Assembly: GCA_965661005.1 (NCBI GenBank)
Contig: CBFICB010000005.1
Location: forward strand, 124,001 to 188,000
Origin: UBA5109 sp965661005
Lineage (GTDB): Bacteria; Pseudomonadota; Gammaproteobacteria; Pseudomonadales; Pseudohongiellaceae
Length of the DNA stretch: 64,000 bases
Reading direction: 5' to 3'
Part shown: one piece after another, positions 53,960 to 62,392 of the stretch
How positions within the stretch are numbered: the first letter of the stretch is position 1
Layout of the letters: each line of letters opens with the position of its first letter
Position numbers and translations under genes: made by a program
The notes under the pieces: model-generated
Database searches by the model: none
Told to the model about the DNA's origin: nothing
The model's input: the letters and a program-made list of their open reading frames with translations, nothing else

Positions 53960-54024
53960 AAGGGTCTTTACAGACTAAAAGTCCGCATCATAGCCATAAG
54001 GCTCGTATAAAACCAGCGCAACTA

Positions 54025-54053
54025 TTGACTTTTCGGCAGCAAAACTGCATAGT
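54025..54053 (+). promoter_or_regulatory. Candidate rpsT promoter
   Basis: TTGACT at 54025-54030, a 17-base spacer, and CATAGT at 54048-54053, on the plus strand about 145 bases before the rpsT start. The -35 matches the sigma70 consensus in 5 of 6 positions and the -10 in 4 of 6. The transcript would have a long leader with the 14-bp repeats. Confidence 0.5.
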
Positions 54054-54126
54054 TCGCGTCTTTTTTCGGGAAGCAAAATGTTCCGAATCGCAAGAAATAG
54101 ACAAATAAATAGACAGTAGTTTTGAG

Positions 54127-54182
54127 TTAACGATTGAATGTTAACAAATTCATGTTAACGAATTGATGTTAACGAATAAATT
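54127..54182. repeat. Four tandem 14-bp repeats in the rpsT leader
   Basis: Four consecutive 14-base units begin with TTAAC at 54127, 54141, 54155 and 54169. The first three end in ATG or AATG-like forms (TTAACGATTGAATG, TTAACAAATTCATG, TTAACGAATTGATG); the fourth runs into the ribosome binding site. The block lies in the 5' leader just before the AAAGGAG of rpsT. Confidence 0.88.
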
Positions 54183-54195
54183 AAAGGAGCCCACT

Positions 54196-54462
54196 TTGGC
54201 TAACTCACCACAAGCTCGTAAAAGAGCAAAACAAGCAGAAAACCGCAGAAACCATAATGCCAGCTTCCGTTCTATGGTTCGCACTTACATTAAGAAAGTA
54301 GATACTGCTCTAGAAAGCAAAGATTATGATGGCGCCACTTCAGCCTACAATGCTGCTGTACCTGTTATTGATAGAATGGCGGATAAAGGCATCATTCATA
54401 AAAACAAGGCCGCTCGACATAAGAGCAGACTTAATGCCAGCATCAAAGCATTGAAAGCCTAG
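54196..54462 (+). CDS. rpsT: 30S ribosomal protein S20
   Basis: 88 residues, one more than E. coli S20. The family start ANSPQARKRAKQAENRRNHN and the end GIIHKNKAARHKSRLN are present. The initiation codon is TTG at 54196 with AAAGGAG 8 bases upstream; an in-frame ATG at 54163 would lie in the repeats and add an atypical N-terminus, so it was rejected. E. coli rpsT also starts with UUG, which takes part in autogenous control, so this feature is conserved. Confidence 0.97.
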   Translation: MANSPQARKRAKQAENRRNHNASFRSMVRTYIKKVDTALESKDYDGATSAYNAAVPVIDRMADKGIIHKNKAARHKSRLNASIKALKA

Positions 54463-54476
54463 CTTTAAGCAGGATC

Positions 54477-54505
54477 AAAAAAACCGGCATTTGCCGGTTT
54501 TTTTA
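54477..54505. terminator. Rho-independent terminator after rpsT
   Basis: Perfect hairpin AAAAACCGGCA / TGCCGGTTTTT with loop TT, 15 bases after the rpsT stop. The A-run and T-run on both sides let it also serve proB, which ends on the other strand. Confidence 0.95.
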
Positions 54506-54534
54506 TTTCTGAAGTATTGTTCTACTCTTTAATT

Positions 54535-55656
54535 TTATAAAAGCACCAGATTATCGCGGTGTATCATTTCATGATCACCATCGTAACCCAATATAGTCAA
54601 TATCTGATCGCTGGACTTACTAATAATTTGCTTGGCCTCAGCTGCATCATAGTTAACCAAACCCCGAGCAATAGCCTTTCCTTTACTGTCTACACAAGCA
54701 ACCATCTCACCTCGCAAAAAATTACCCTCTAATGATTTAATACCAATCGGTAAAAGGCTACTACCGGATGTTTCCAAAACATTCACCGCTCCATCATCCA
54801 AAACAAGTTTGCCACAAATTTTCAAATGACTGGCTAGCCATTGTTTACGTGCTGCAATGGGCTGCTCATCAGGCAGCAATAAGCTACCCACATCGGATCC
54901 TTTATATAACTCCATTAGAATGCCTTTATGATTCCCATTAACAATAGCTGTCAAGGTTCCTGACCTTGCCGCCAATCTTGCTGCCTTCAGTTTGGTCAGC
55001 ATGCCACCTTTACCCAAGTCACCACTATCACCGGCATGTTGTAATAAAGTGTTATCAGTACTTCTGGCCTCTTTAATTAGCTGGGCTTGTGAGTTGGTAC
55101 GCGGGTCTGCATCATAAAAACCATTTTGATCCGTCATAATAACCAAGGCTTGAGCGTTGATTAGATTAGCGACCAGACCGGCTAAGGTATCGTTATCGCC
55201 AAAGCAGATTTCTTCCGTTACTACCGTGTCATTTTCATTAATAATCGGCGTAACACCCATTCTTAACAGACTGTTCAAAGTGCTTCTGGCATTGAGATAG
55301 CGCGTGCGATTAGATAAATCATCATGGGTCAGCAAGACTTGTGCGGTATGTTTATTAAACCCGCTAAAACAGCGCTGATAGGCTTCTATCAGACCCATTT
55401 GGCCGACAGCTGCTGCTGCTTGTTGCTCATGAATAGCACTTGGACGCCCTGGCAAGCCTAAACGAGCAACGCCTTCTGCTACTGCACCGGAAGACACCAG
55501 CACAACGGCAATACCCTTGCTTTGTAATTCAATAATTTGTTCGACCCATGCAGCAATGGCGTCACGATTCAGACCCTTGCCATTATCTGTTACCAGCGAA
55601 CTGCCAACCTTTATTACCCAGGTCTTAGCTGACTGTAGTAATTCACGGTTACTCAT
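54535..55656 (-). CDS. proB: Glutamate 5-kinase
   Basis: 373 residues: an amino-acid kinase domain (WVIKVGSSLVTDNG, VLVSSGAVAEG, INENDTVVTEEICFGDNDTLAG, GSDVGSLLLP) and a C-terminal PUA domain from about residue 280. It catalyses the first step of proline synthesis from glutamate and is feedback-controlled by proline in the family. It overlaps obg by 8 bases. Confidence 0.97.
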   Translation of the reverse strand: MSNRELLQSAKTWVIKVGSSLVTDNGKGLNRDAIAAWVEQIIELQSKGIAVVLVSSGAVAEGVARLGLPGRPSAIHEQQAAAAVGQMGLIEAYQRCFSGFNKHTAQVLLTHDDLSNRTRYLNARSTLNSLLRMGVTPIINENDTVVTEEICFGDNDTLAGLVANLINAQALVIMTDQNGFYDADPRTNSQAQLIKEARSTDNTLLQHAGDSGDLGKGGMLTKLKAARLAARSGTLTAIVNGNHKGILMELYKGSDVGSLLLPDEQPIAARKQWLASHLKICGKLVLDDGAVNVLETSGSSLLPIGIKSLEGNFLRGEMVACVDSKGKAIARGLVNYDAAEAKQIISKSSDQILTILGYDGDHEMIHRDNLVLL

Positions 55657-56842
55657 TTACATACTCGACTTCAACATCATAATCATCTTCATCATCTTGC
55701 TGACCTTTATGCTCTTTACGCTTTTCGCGCCATAGCTCTCTGCTGCGCTCAATACTTCGACGAATCTCATAATCCATCTGTTGGTGCAGTTCAAGTTCAT
55801 CAAGACGATAAGCATCGTCTTCAATAATTTTAGTATTTCTGTCTTCTATTAAAGTCATGACAGCTTCACATAACTCTGCCGTTCCAGCGCGAGTCAAAGC
55901 AGAAACTTTAAATACTTTACCCTGCCATTTAAGATTTTTAAGTAAGTCATCGCAAACAGCATCAACGTTCTGCTCAGGCAACATATCAACTTTATTCAGC
56001 ACCAACCAACGTTCTTTTTTTGCCAGTACTGAACTGAATTTATCCAGCTCTTCTATAATGGCAGCTGCGGATTCTGCAGGATCACTGCCGTCATAAGGAG
56101 CAACATCTACCAGATGCAAGAGTACTCGACTACGACTGAGATGCTTGAGAAATCGTATCCCTAATCCAGCGCCATCGGCAGCACCGGGAATTAAACCTGG
56201 AATATCAGCCATAACAAAACTACGTTCTGTGTTAAGTCTGATGACACCTAGATTGGGGACTAAAGTAGTAAAAGGATAATCTGCCACTTTAGGCTTGGCC
56301 GAGGACACTGCTCTAATCAATGTGGATTTGCCGGCATTTGGCAAACCCAACAAGCCAACATCTGCCAGAACTTTTAATTGTAAAAATAAACGCCGGCTTT
56401 CTCCTGGAGTACCATTCGTTGTTTTACGTGGGGCTCGGTTAATGCTTGATTTAAATCGAGTATTACCCAGACCTTTTTTACCACCCTGTGCGACTAGCAA
56501 GCGCTGTCCTGGTGTGACCAGATCTCCTATGAGCTCATCCGTCTCAGCAACCAATACACTGGTTCCAACAGGTACTTTAACTTCCATATCTTCACCGCTG
56601 GCACCAGTTCGGTTACGCTTCCCGCCAGTTTTACCGGCTTCGGCTTGATACCGGGGTTGATAGCGGAAATCAACCAGCGTATTAAGTGCTGGATCAGCAA
56701 CTAAATAGAGGGAACCACCATCACCACCGTCACCACCATCAGGTCCGCCTTTCTCAATGAACTTTTCACGTAAAAAACTCAGGCAGCCATTACCCCCCTT
56801 GCCGGCTTCTACGAATATCTCTGCTTCATCGACAAATTTCAT
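55649..56842 (-). CDS. obgE: GTPase ObgE/CgtA
   Basis: 397 residues. Glycine-rich Obg domain at the N-terminus (FVDEAEIFVEAGKGGNGCLSF, GGDGGDGGSLYLV), then the G domain with LLGLPNAGKSTLI, DIPGLIPGAADGAGLG and NKVD. The C-terminal tail is acidic (DDEDDYDVEVEY). It works in 50S subunit assembly and stress signalling. Between it and rpmA is a terminator, so it probably has its own promoter or read-through. Confidence 0.97.
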   Translation of the reverse strand: MKFVDEAEIFVEAGKGGNGCLSFLREKFIEKGGPDGGDGGDGGSLYLVADPALNTLVDFRYQPRYQAEAGKTGGKRNRTGASGEDMEVKVPVGTSVLVAETDELIGDLVTPGQRLLVAQGGKKGLGNTRFKSSINRAPRKTTNGTPGESRRLFLQLKVLADVGLLGLPNAGKSTLIRAVSSAKPKVADYPFTTLVPNLGVIRLNTERSFVMADIPGLIPGAADGAGLGIRFLKHLSRSRVLLHLVDVAPYDGSDPAESAAAIIEELDKFSSVLAKKERWLVLNKVDMLPEQNVDAVCDDLLKNLKWQGKVFKVSALTRAGTAELCEAVMTLIEDRNTKIIEDDAYRLDELELHQQMDYEIRRSIERSRELWREKRKEHKGQQDDEDDYDVEVEYVNE

Positions 56843-56856
56843 AATTACAAGATACC

Positions 56857-56888
56857 AAAAAAAAACCCTGCCAGAGACAGGGTTTTTT
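56857..56888 (-). terminator. Rho-independent terminator between rpmA and obgE
   Basis: Hairpin AAAACCCTG / CAGGGTTTT with a seven-base loop, A-run and T-run. It sits between the rpmA stop and obgE on the minus strand. Partial termination there would set the r-protein genes above proB and obgE. Confidence 0.9.
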
Positions 56889-56905
56889 AAAATCTTTTGT
56901 AGCTC

Positions 56906-57169
56906 TTAAACGCTTGCCGTCTCAACACTGACGAAAGTTCGCTTTTGCGGGCCCTTGGCCTGAAACTTAACTGTCCCTTCAGCTTTGGCATAAAGAGTGT
57001 GGTCTTTTCCACAACCTACATTTTCTCCGGCATGAAATTTCGTGCCACGCTGGCGTACAAGAATATTACCAGGAATTACGTTCTCACCACCATAGTGCTT
57101 GACACCTAGGCGCTTGGAGATCGAATCTCTACCGTTATTAGTACTACCACCTGCTTTTTTATGTGCCAT
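56906..57169 (-). CDS. rpmA: 50S ribosomal protein L27
   Basis: 87 residues. The N-terminus AHKKAGGSTNNGRDS and LGVKHYGGENVIPGNILVRQRGTKFH are the family marks; the flexible N-terminal tail reaches the peptidyl transferase centre. It follows rplU with two bases between, the usual L21-L27 operon. Confidence 0.98.
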   Translation of the reverse strand: MAHKKAGGSTNNGRDSISKRLGVKHYGGENVIPGNILVRQRGTKFHAGENVGCGKDHTLYAKAEGTVKFQAKGPQKRTFVSVETASV

Positions 57170-57171
57170 GA

Positions 57172-57660
57172 CTAATCCTCTTTCTTAGTAGTCTCGGTTT
57201 TAGCCTTTGCAGCAGCTTTTTTAGCTGGTGCCTTTTTTGCTGCGGCTTTTTTAGGCGCTGCTGCTTTTTTAGGCGCTGCTGCTTTTGCTGGAGCGTCTTC
57301 AGTCGCTTTTGCTTTAGCTGCTTTAGCAGCTTTTGCTTTAGTAGCAGGCTTACCTTCGCTAATCCCTGTTATTTTAACTTCAGTAAACCATTGCCTATGG
57401 CCCTGACGTTTCATGTGATGCTTACGACGACGGAATTTGATGATAGAAACTTTATCACCACGACCATGGCTGATAACTTCAGCAGTCACATTTCCTTCAA
57501 CATAAGGTTTACCGATCTTAACGCCGGCACCTTCACCAATCATTAAGACCTTATCGAAATTGATACTGTCACCTGTGCTGGCATCCAGTTTTTCTAATTT
57601 CAGCACTTCGCCTTCTTCAACGCGATGCTGTTTGCCACCACTTTCTATAACCGCATACAT
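57172..57660 (-). CDS. rplU: 50S ribosomal protein L21 with an Ala/Lys-rich C-terminal tail
   Basis: 162 residues; the first about 103 are a normal L21 (MYAVIESGGKQHRVEEGE, IIKFRRRKHHMKRQGHRQ). The last 55-60 residues are repeats of alanine, lysine and proline (KAAAPKKAAAPKKAAAKK), like histone H1 or other low-complexity basic tails. The tail is in frame and codon use looks ordinary. It may bind RNA. E. coli L21 lacks it. Confidence 0.96.
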   Translation of the reverse strand: MYAVIESGGKQHRVEEGEVLKLEKLDASTGDSINFDKVLMIGEGAGVKIGKPYVEGNVTAEVISHGRGDKVSIIKFRRRKHHMKRQGHRQWFTEVKITGISEGKPATKAKAAKAAKAKATEDAPAKAAAPKKAAAPKKAAAKKAPAKKAAAKAKTETTKKED

Positions 57661-57717
57661 TTGGTTTTTTCTCCAATTCTTTAAATCTGGCTAGAACCAG
57701 CTTTCACAGGGGCGTGA

Positions 57718-57746
57718 ATTTTACGGGAAGAGCCGCAGTTGCGCAA
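57718..57746 (-). promoter_or_regulatory. Candidate rplU-rpmA promoter
   Basis: On the minus strand TTGCGC (57741-57746), 17 bases, then TAAAAT (57718-57723), about 60 bases before the rplU start. It has the optimal sigma70 spacer, with 5 of 6 -10 bases matching. Confidence 0.65.
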
Positions 57747-57895
57747 GGAGGATTCTCAGTTTTTATGTTCTTTTGCTAGCCCTCGAAATGCTTGATATAA
57801 AACAGGTTTTACAGGACAGTGGCTTGACTTTCTTGGTATCCATCCCTACGCTCCTGAATCTGCGAATACCTACACATAAACAACCGCGACCAGTT

Positions 57896-58861
57896 ATGAC
57901 CAACAGCATTCAGCAAATAGTCTCAGACGACTTTGATGCGCTCAATAAAAATGTCGTCAGACAGTTGCATTCCGAAGTTCCGCTTATTGAAAATATTGGC
58001 CAATATTTGATTGAAGCAGGCGGTAAACGTATTCGTCCCTTATTAGTTCTGCTGTGTTCTCGCGCTTTTAACTATAAAGGCGAAAAACATATTGATCTGG
58101 CAACTGTTATTGAGTTTCTTCACACAGCGACCCTACTGCATGATGATGTTGTTGATATGTCTGAGATGCGCAGAGGCAGACCCACAGCCAATATTCAATG
58201 GGGCAATCCTTCCAGTGTGCTGGTGGGTGATTTTATTTATTCAAGAGCTTTTCAATTGCTCGTTAGCATTGCTGATATGCAAATCATGGAAGTGATGGCG
58301 ACAACAACGAACAAAATTTCTGAAGGCGAAGTCCTCCAACTGGTTAATCAGCATAATATTGCTGCTACCGAACTCGATTATATGAGCGTCATTCATAATA
58401 AGACTGCAATTTTATTTGCCGCGGCATGCAGCTCTGCTGCAATTCTTGCAAACACAGATTCTGATGTGCAAGCAAAGCTGCATACCTTCGGATTAGAGGT
58501 TGGCTTGGCTTTCCAGCTAATTGATGACCTATTGGACTATAACGGTGATAACGAAGAACTGGGCAAAAATATCGGCGATGATTTAGCGGAAGGTAAACCC
58601 ACCCTGCCTTTAATATACGTCCTCCAACATGGCAATGCAGAACAAAAACAGCTGATCAGCACTGCCATAAAAGAGGGTGGTCTGGAGCACCTCGATGAAA
58701 TAATCTCAGTAATAAGGGAGTCAGGTGCGCTGGAATATACCCAACAAAAAGCCGAGGAGCGTATTGCCATTGCCGAAGAATGTTTAAGTGTTGTGCCTGA
58801 ATCCGCTTTCAAGAAAGGACTGGCCTTAATCGCCCAAACGGCTATCAAAAGATCAAAATAA
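57896..58861 (+). CDS. ispB: Octaprenyl diphosphate synthase
   Basis: 321 residues from the ATG at 57896. The frame is open to 57773, but the longer start adds 41 residues unlike the family; TNSIQQIVSDDFDALN resembles the normal IspB N-terminus. The two aspartate-rich motifs are LLHDDVVDMSEMRRGRPT and LIDDLLDYNGD. It makes the side chain of ubiquinone or menaquinone. It is divergent from rplU and overlaps the convergent MOSC gene by 9 bases. Confidence 0.95.
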   Translation: MTNSIQQIVSDDFDALNKNVVRQLHSEVPLIENIGQYLIEAGGKRIRPLLVLLCSRAFNYKGEKHIDLATVIEFLHTATLLHDDVVDMSEMRRGRPTANIQWGNPSSVLVGDFIYSRAFQLLVSIADMQIMEVMATTTNKISEGEVLQLVNQHNIAATELDYMSVIHNKTAILFAAACSSAAILANTDSDVQAKLHTFGLEVGLAFQLIDDLLDYNGDNEELGKNIGDDLAEGKPTLPLIYVLQHGNAEQKQLISTAIKEGGLEHLDEIISVIRESGALEYTQQKAEERIAIAEECLSVVPESAFKKGLALIAQTAIKRSK

Positions 58862-59305
58862 CTCTTTACCTAATTCAACACTATCACCTGTAGTGATAGT
58901 GCCGGCTTGAATAACCTTACAGCAAACGCCTCCACGCCACCCCGTCATTAAGGCTTCCTTCAAACCCTGATGTGCTTTATCCATTTTATAGCAGGGGTCC
59001 GTTTCACGGGTGATTTCAAGAATGACATTGCCTATATGAATCGATCTACCAACATCTGTAGGCAAAAACTCAAAACCTTTTATTAATAAATTGGCTCTTC
59101 TTGTTGTCCAGGGCAAGACAACACCGAGCTCATCACAAGCTCTCAACCAGGACTCTTTGCTGAGAATAGTTATTTGCCTTGGCCCAGGTCGCCCTTTAGA
59201 GTCTCCCAGCAAACCTTCATCCAGTGACAACTCCCCACTAAATATTTCCTGCATTGGGGAATGCGCATCGGGTCTGCGAGCAATACTTAAAAGTTTTATT
59301 ACCAA
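58853..59305 (-). CDS. MOSC domain protein
   Basis: 150 residues. MOSC marks: FSGELSLDEGLLGDSKGRPGPRQITIL, WTTRRANLLIKG, the cysteine of TDPCYKMDKAH and WRGGVCCKVIQAG. MOSC proteins bind a sulfur or molybdopterin group and act in sulfur-carrier or pyridoxal-related reactions. The start is TTG at 59305 with GAGG 7 bases upstream; no good ATG exists. It ends within the ispB 3' end. Confidence 0.87.
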   Translation of the reverse strand: MVIKLLSIARRPDAHSPMQEIFSGELSLDEGLLGDSKGRPGPRQITILSKESWLRACDELGVVLPWTTRRANLLIKGFEFLPTDVGRSIHIGNVILEITRETDPCYKMDKAHQGLKEALMTGWRGGVCCKVIQAGTITTGDSVELGKELF

Positions 59306-59407
59306 GATAAACCTCTACTATAGAATATGTTTTTGTAACGCCAATTTGACTTGCATTATAAGCCTAAACAAGACATTCTGCGCACATAGAAAGTTTGGAG
59401 AAAATCA

Positions 59408-60352
59408 GTGAAAAAAGTTCTTGTTGCCTTACCCTTAATCGTCCTTGTAGCTCTTCTTGGGGTGTATTTTTATGCGAACCAGGAAACGGAAAATCAAATT
59501 GATCTTTATATAGAGCGTGCAATCGCTAGTGGCGCCTATAAGGATATTCAATATGAATCTGCTGAGTTTGATATGGATGCTTCAATCCTGATTAGTGGTC
59601 TGAGTGTTACTGATGCCATGGACTTTCAGTACACCATTGATGAGCTTGAATTAAGCGAAATGGACTTTTTTAATGAATTTCCTCACTCCATTAATCTCTC
59701 AGCACGAGGTTTTTCGCTGCCTATGGGTTTGCCAGAATTGGATGACTCAATGATTACTCCTGAAATGCAAAATTACCTTGCTATGATTGACGGCACTGAG
59801 TCTGTACCTGCGACAATCAATTACAACCATCAGTATGACCATAATAACAATAACCTATTTAATAGCGTTGTGAGCATTGCTCTGACAGACGCATTCAATT
59901 TATCTATCAATACCACAACCCGCAATATTTCGTATGAAGAGCTTAATCAAATATCTGACCCCCTTGCTGCAGAAACTGCCGCAATGACAGCCTTGATGAA
60001 TGCTGAAATTCCCGAACTGGGTTTTAGCTTTTCAGATTTTGGTTTAATTGAAACTTTACTGGAAAATCAAGCTGCTCAACAAGGTAAAAGTGTTGACTTG
60101 GTTCGCCAGGAATTAATGTCTGTTACGCAGTCATTATTTCTATTTGCACCAGCAGATCTGCAAGCGACTGTGATTGATTTAGGCAATGATCTTGGTAGTT
60201 TTTTAGAAGGAGGTAAAACTTTCAACTTTGCCCTACGTCCAGATTTTTCCGGTAGCGTTCAACAGCTACAGGTACCGATTATGAGTGCTTTTTTTGCCGG
60301 GGAATACGGACAGATTGTAGACTTGCTCAATATTGAATTCAGCACTGAATAG
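59408..60352 (+). CDS. Hypothetical membrane-anchored protein
   Basis: 314 residues. One N-terminal helix (residues about 4-22) works as signal or anchor; the rest is predicted outside the membrane, rich in acidic and polar residues (NQIDLYIERAIASGAYKDIQYESAEFD). No cysteine or catalytic motif is visible and no family is recognised. The start is GTG at 59408 with GGAG 7 bases upstream. It is convergent with the lipoprotein gene. Confidence 0.65.
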   Translation: MKKVLVALPLIVLVALLGVYFYANQETENQIDLYIERAIASGAYKDIQYESAEFDMDASILISGLSVTDAMDFQYTIDELELSEMDFFNEFPHSINLSARGFSLPMGLPELDDSMITPEMQNYLAMIDGTESVPATINYNHQYDHNNNNLFNSVVSIALTDAFNLSINTTTRNISYEELNQISDPLAAETAAMTALMNAEIPELGFSFSDFGLIETLLENQAAQQGKSVDLVRQELMSVTQSLFLFAPADLQATVIDLGNDLGSFLEGGKTFNFALRPDFSGSVQQLQVPIMSAFFAGEYGQIVDLLNIEFSTE

Positions 60353-60385
60353 ACATTATTTTCAGGGTTTAGCTTTTACTGTTAA

Positions 60386-60916
60386 TCAGAAGAATTCAAA
60401 AGTATTTTCTTCGTAGTAACGTGTAAAGACGATGTCTTGCTTGTTCAGGGATCCTGCAAAAATTGCATTTACATCAGCTTCGAATCGTTGCATGTAACTC
60501 TCAAGATCATCAAGTTCAATAGCTTCTATTAAGGCATCACGCCATACGCTTGCACAGCGAGTATCAATAAGTCTTACAGCATTATTCTTTGCCCACTCTG
60601 CTCCAATCAGGCGACCTAAAACTTGCATTTTCTCTGTGTATTCCTGATTTTTATCTGCAGGAGCTTCATATAATAATTCTTCGGTTAGTTGTAACCAGCC
60701 AGGTGATAAGGGACTGCCTAAATAAAATATTTTTATCCAATCGAGGTAGCTATCCATTTCCTGATAAGCTTGATTATCAGTAGCGAGTTGATAGGTATCT
60801 ATGAAGTATTCTTCGGGTGGCAACTGATCTGGCCAGTAGTCTGGTGGTTGTAAAATTGAACAAGCTGGAAGCACTAATGTTGTAATGAAAATTGTCAAAT
60901 AACGTCTATACTGCAT
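60386..60916 (-). CDS. Hypothetical lipoprotein next to mreD
   Basis: 176 residues. A lipoprotein signal with LPACS (lipobox near C19) is followed by a helical, aspartate/glutamate-rich domain (DSYLDWIKIFYLGSPLSPGW). No family name is known to me. It lies 87 bases after mreD, in the place often taken by maf and rng in other genomes, and may be transcribed with mreBCD. Confidence 0.7.
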   Translation of the reverse strand: MQYRRYLTIFITTLVLPACSILQPPDYWPDQLPPEEYFIDTYQLATDNQAYQEMDSYLDWIKIFYLGSPLSPGWLQLTEELLYEAPADKNQEYTEKMQVLGRLIGAEWAKNNAVRLIDTRCASVWRDALIEAIELDDLESYMQRFEADVNAIFAGSLNKQDIVFTRYYEENTFEFF

Positions 60917-61003
60917 AGGTCTACACTAAAAGCTTCTATTCTACTTATGAGAGGGGATCAGAAATTAACAACATTATAGTTAAACTAATAGCTAAACTAA
61001 TAG

Positions 61004-61507
61004 TTAAACTACACGAAATGTCCGTCGCATATAGCGTAAGATATAAAAAACTATCGGCCAGACTATTGCGCTAGTCACTGCAGAAACTAAAAACATTAAA
61101 TTTGGTGAGGTATTTTGATTACTCACCGTCAAAATCCAGAAAGAAACCAATTGATGCAGTCCGACCAGCATAAAAATAGTGCTGGCTTGCTGCAGCATGG
61201 TAAACATGCGTAATCGTTGATATAAGCTTAAAGCCAGATAAGTGACCAAAGCTAGTACCAGGCCATTCAGGCCAAGCAAAGAACCTTCCAGTACATCCAC
61301 AAAAAAACCGACCACCCAGGCACTGACCAGACCAACTTTATGAGGCAAAGCCATGGCCCAGTAAATGACTACCAGAGCCATCCACTCAGGACGATAATAT
61401 TCCAACCAGTCTGGTAGGGGCATTACAAGCAACAATGATGCAATCAGGAAACTGGCGACAATAACCCAAATACCATTTGATGCTCTTAGTATTGCAGAAC
61501 CCATCAT
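61004..61507 (-). CDS. mreD: Rod shape-determining protein MreD
   Basis: 167 residues with about five membrane helices. Family blocks: PLPDWLEYYRPEWMALVVIYWAM and GFFVDVLEGSLLGLNGL. It links MreB filaments to the elongation machinery. Its start is 2 bases from the mreC stop. The last residues are basic (RYMRRTFRVV). Confidence 0.95.
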   Translation of the reverse strand: MMGSAILRASNGIWVIVASFLIASLLLVMPLPDWLEYYRPEWMALVVIYWAMALPHKVGLVSAWVVGFFVDVLEGSLLGLNGLVLALVTYLALSLYQRLRMFTMLQQASTIFMLVGLHQLVSFWILTVSNQNTSPNLMFLVSAVTSAIVWPIVFYILRYMRRTFRVV

Positions 61508-61509
61508 GA

Positions 61510-62280
61510 CTAAAATACCAAGAGCAGATTTCTGCTGCGATCAAGCTGCGCAGTTGGGGCAACAGTCACCTGGGCAAAAGGCTGACCTGGATCTCGAATA
61601 ATATTGGTTATTACCCCAACTCTGTATCCAGCAGGAAAACGCTGCCCAAGTCCTGAAGTAACCAGCATATCACCGACTTCTATATCAGCATTGCCGGTCA
61701 TATTATTCATCGTCATCTCATGAAGGCTTCCCTGAGTACCTGAAACTACAGCTCTGATACCATTTCTATTGATTTGAACCGGCGTAGAGTGTTGTGGATC
61801 GGTGATCAACTGCACCCAGCTATAATATGGCTCTATTGAAAGAACCTGGCCAAATAAGCCACTAGCATCAAGAACTGGCTGACCATCATAGACCCCATGA
61901 ATGCTACCTTTATTGATTAATACCTGCTTGCTAAATGGGTCAGATGACTCACTAACCAACTGCGCCCTAACAACAATGTCGTCTACAATTGCCGAGGCAT
62001 TCAGTAATTCATTCAAGCGATTATTTTCAGCGCTTAAATGATCAATTTTCTGTATTTGGTATTGTTGCATTAAAAGCTGTTCCTGAAGCAAGCGGTTCTC
62101 TTCCAGCAATTCATCACGGCTTTTTAAGGCATCAGAAACTTGCTGACTCAAAGCCTGTGGCAGCTCGGAAAGATAATGGATCGGGGTAACAGAGTATGAA
62201 GCGTAATAACGGGCTTGCGACATATAGCCAAAACGGCTATCGGCAAACATCAGGAGCAGCGAAATAACCACCAAAACCAA
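61510..62280 (-). CDS. mreC: Rod shape-determining protein MreC, N-terminus uncertain
   Basis: 256 residues from the TTG at 62280. One N-terminal helix (VVISLLLMFADSR), a coiled coil (SRDELLEENRLLQEQLLMQQ) and two beta-barrel domains with LVSESSDPFSKQVLINKGS and VTSGLGQRFPAGYRVGVI. The normal cytoplasmic MreC start is missing in this call: the open frame continues upstream to 62334 with SKSLFIQSSAQGYRLL, which has no ATG, GTG or TTG. See the finding on a possible ATC start. Confidence 0.9.
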   Translation of the reverse strand: MVLVVISLLLMFADSRFGYMSQARYYASYSVTPIHYLSELPQALSQQVSDALKSRDELLEENRLLQEQLLMQQYQIQKIDHLSAENNRLNELLNASAIVDDIVVRAQLVSESSDPFSKQVLINKGSIHGVYDGQPVLDASGLFGQVLSIEPYYSWVQLITDPQHSTPVQINRNGIRAVVSGTQGSLHEMTMNNMTGNADIEVGDMLVTSGLGQRFPAGYRVGVITNIIRDPGQPFAQVTVAPTAQLDRSRNLLLVF

Positions 62281-62392
62281 CAGGCGGTATCCCTGAGCTG
62301 AACTTTGAATAAATAGAGACTTGCTGATAGTCGCCTACCTGCTCTTATAAGTGAACAATAATTCCGTTCTAATTATTATAAAGTGATTATCA

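Noticed and set aside
54163..54195. Earlier ATG start for rpsT
   Set aside because: It lies in the tandem repeats without a ribosome binding site; the TTG at 54196 has AAAGGAG and gives the conserved S20 N-terminus.
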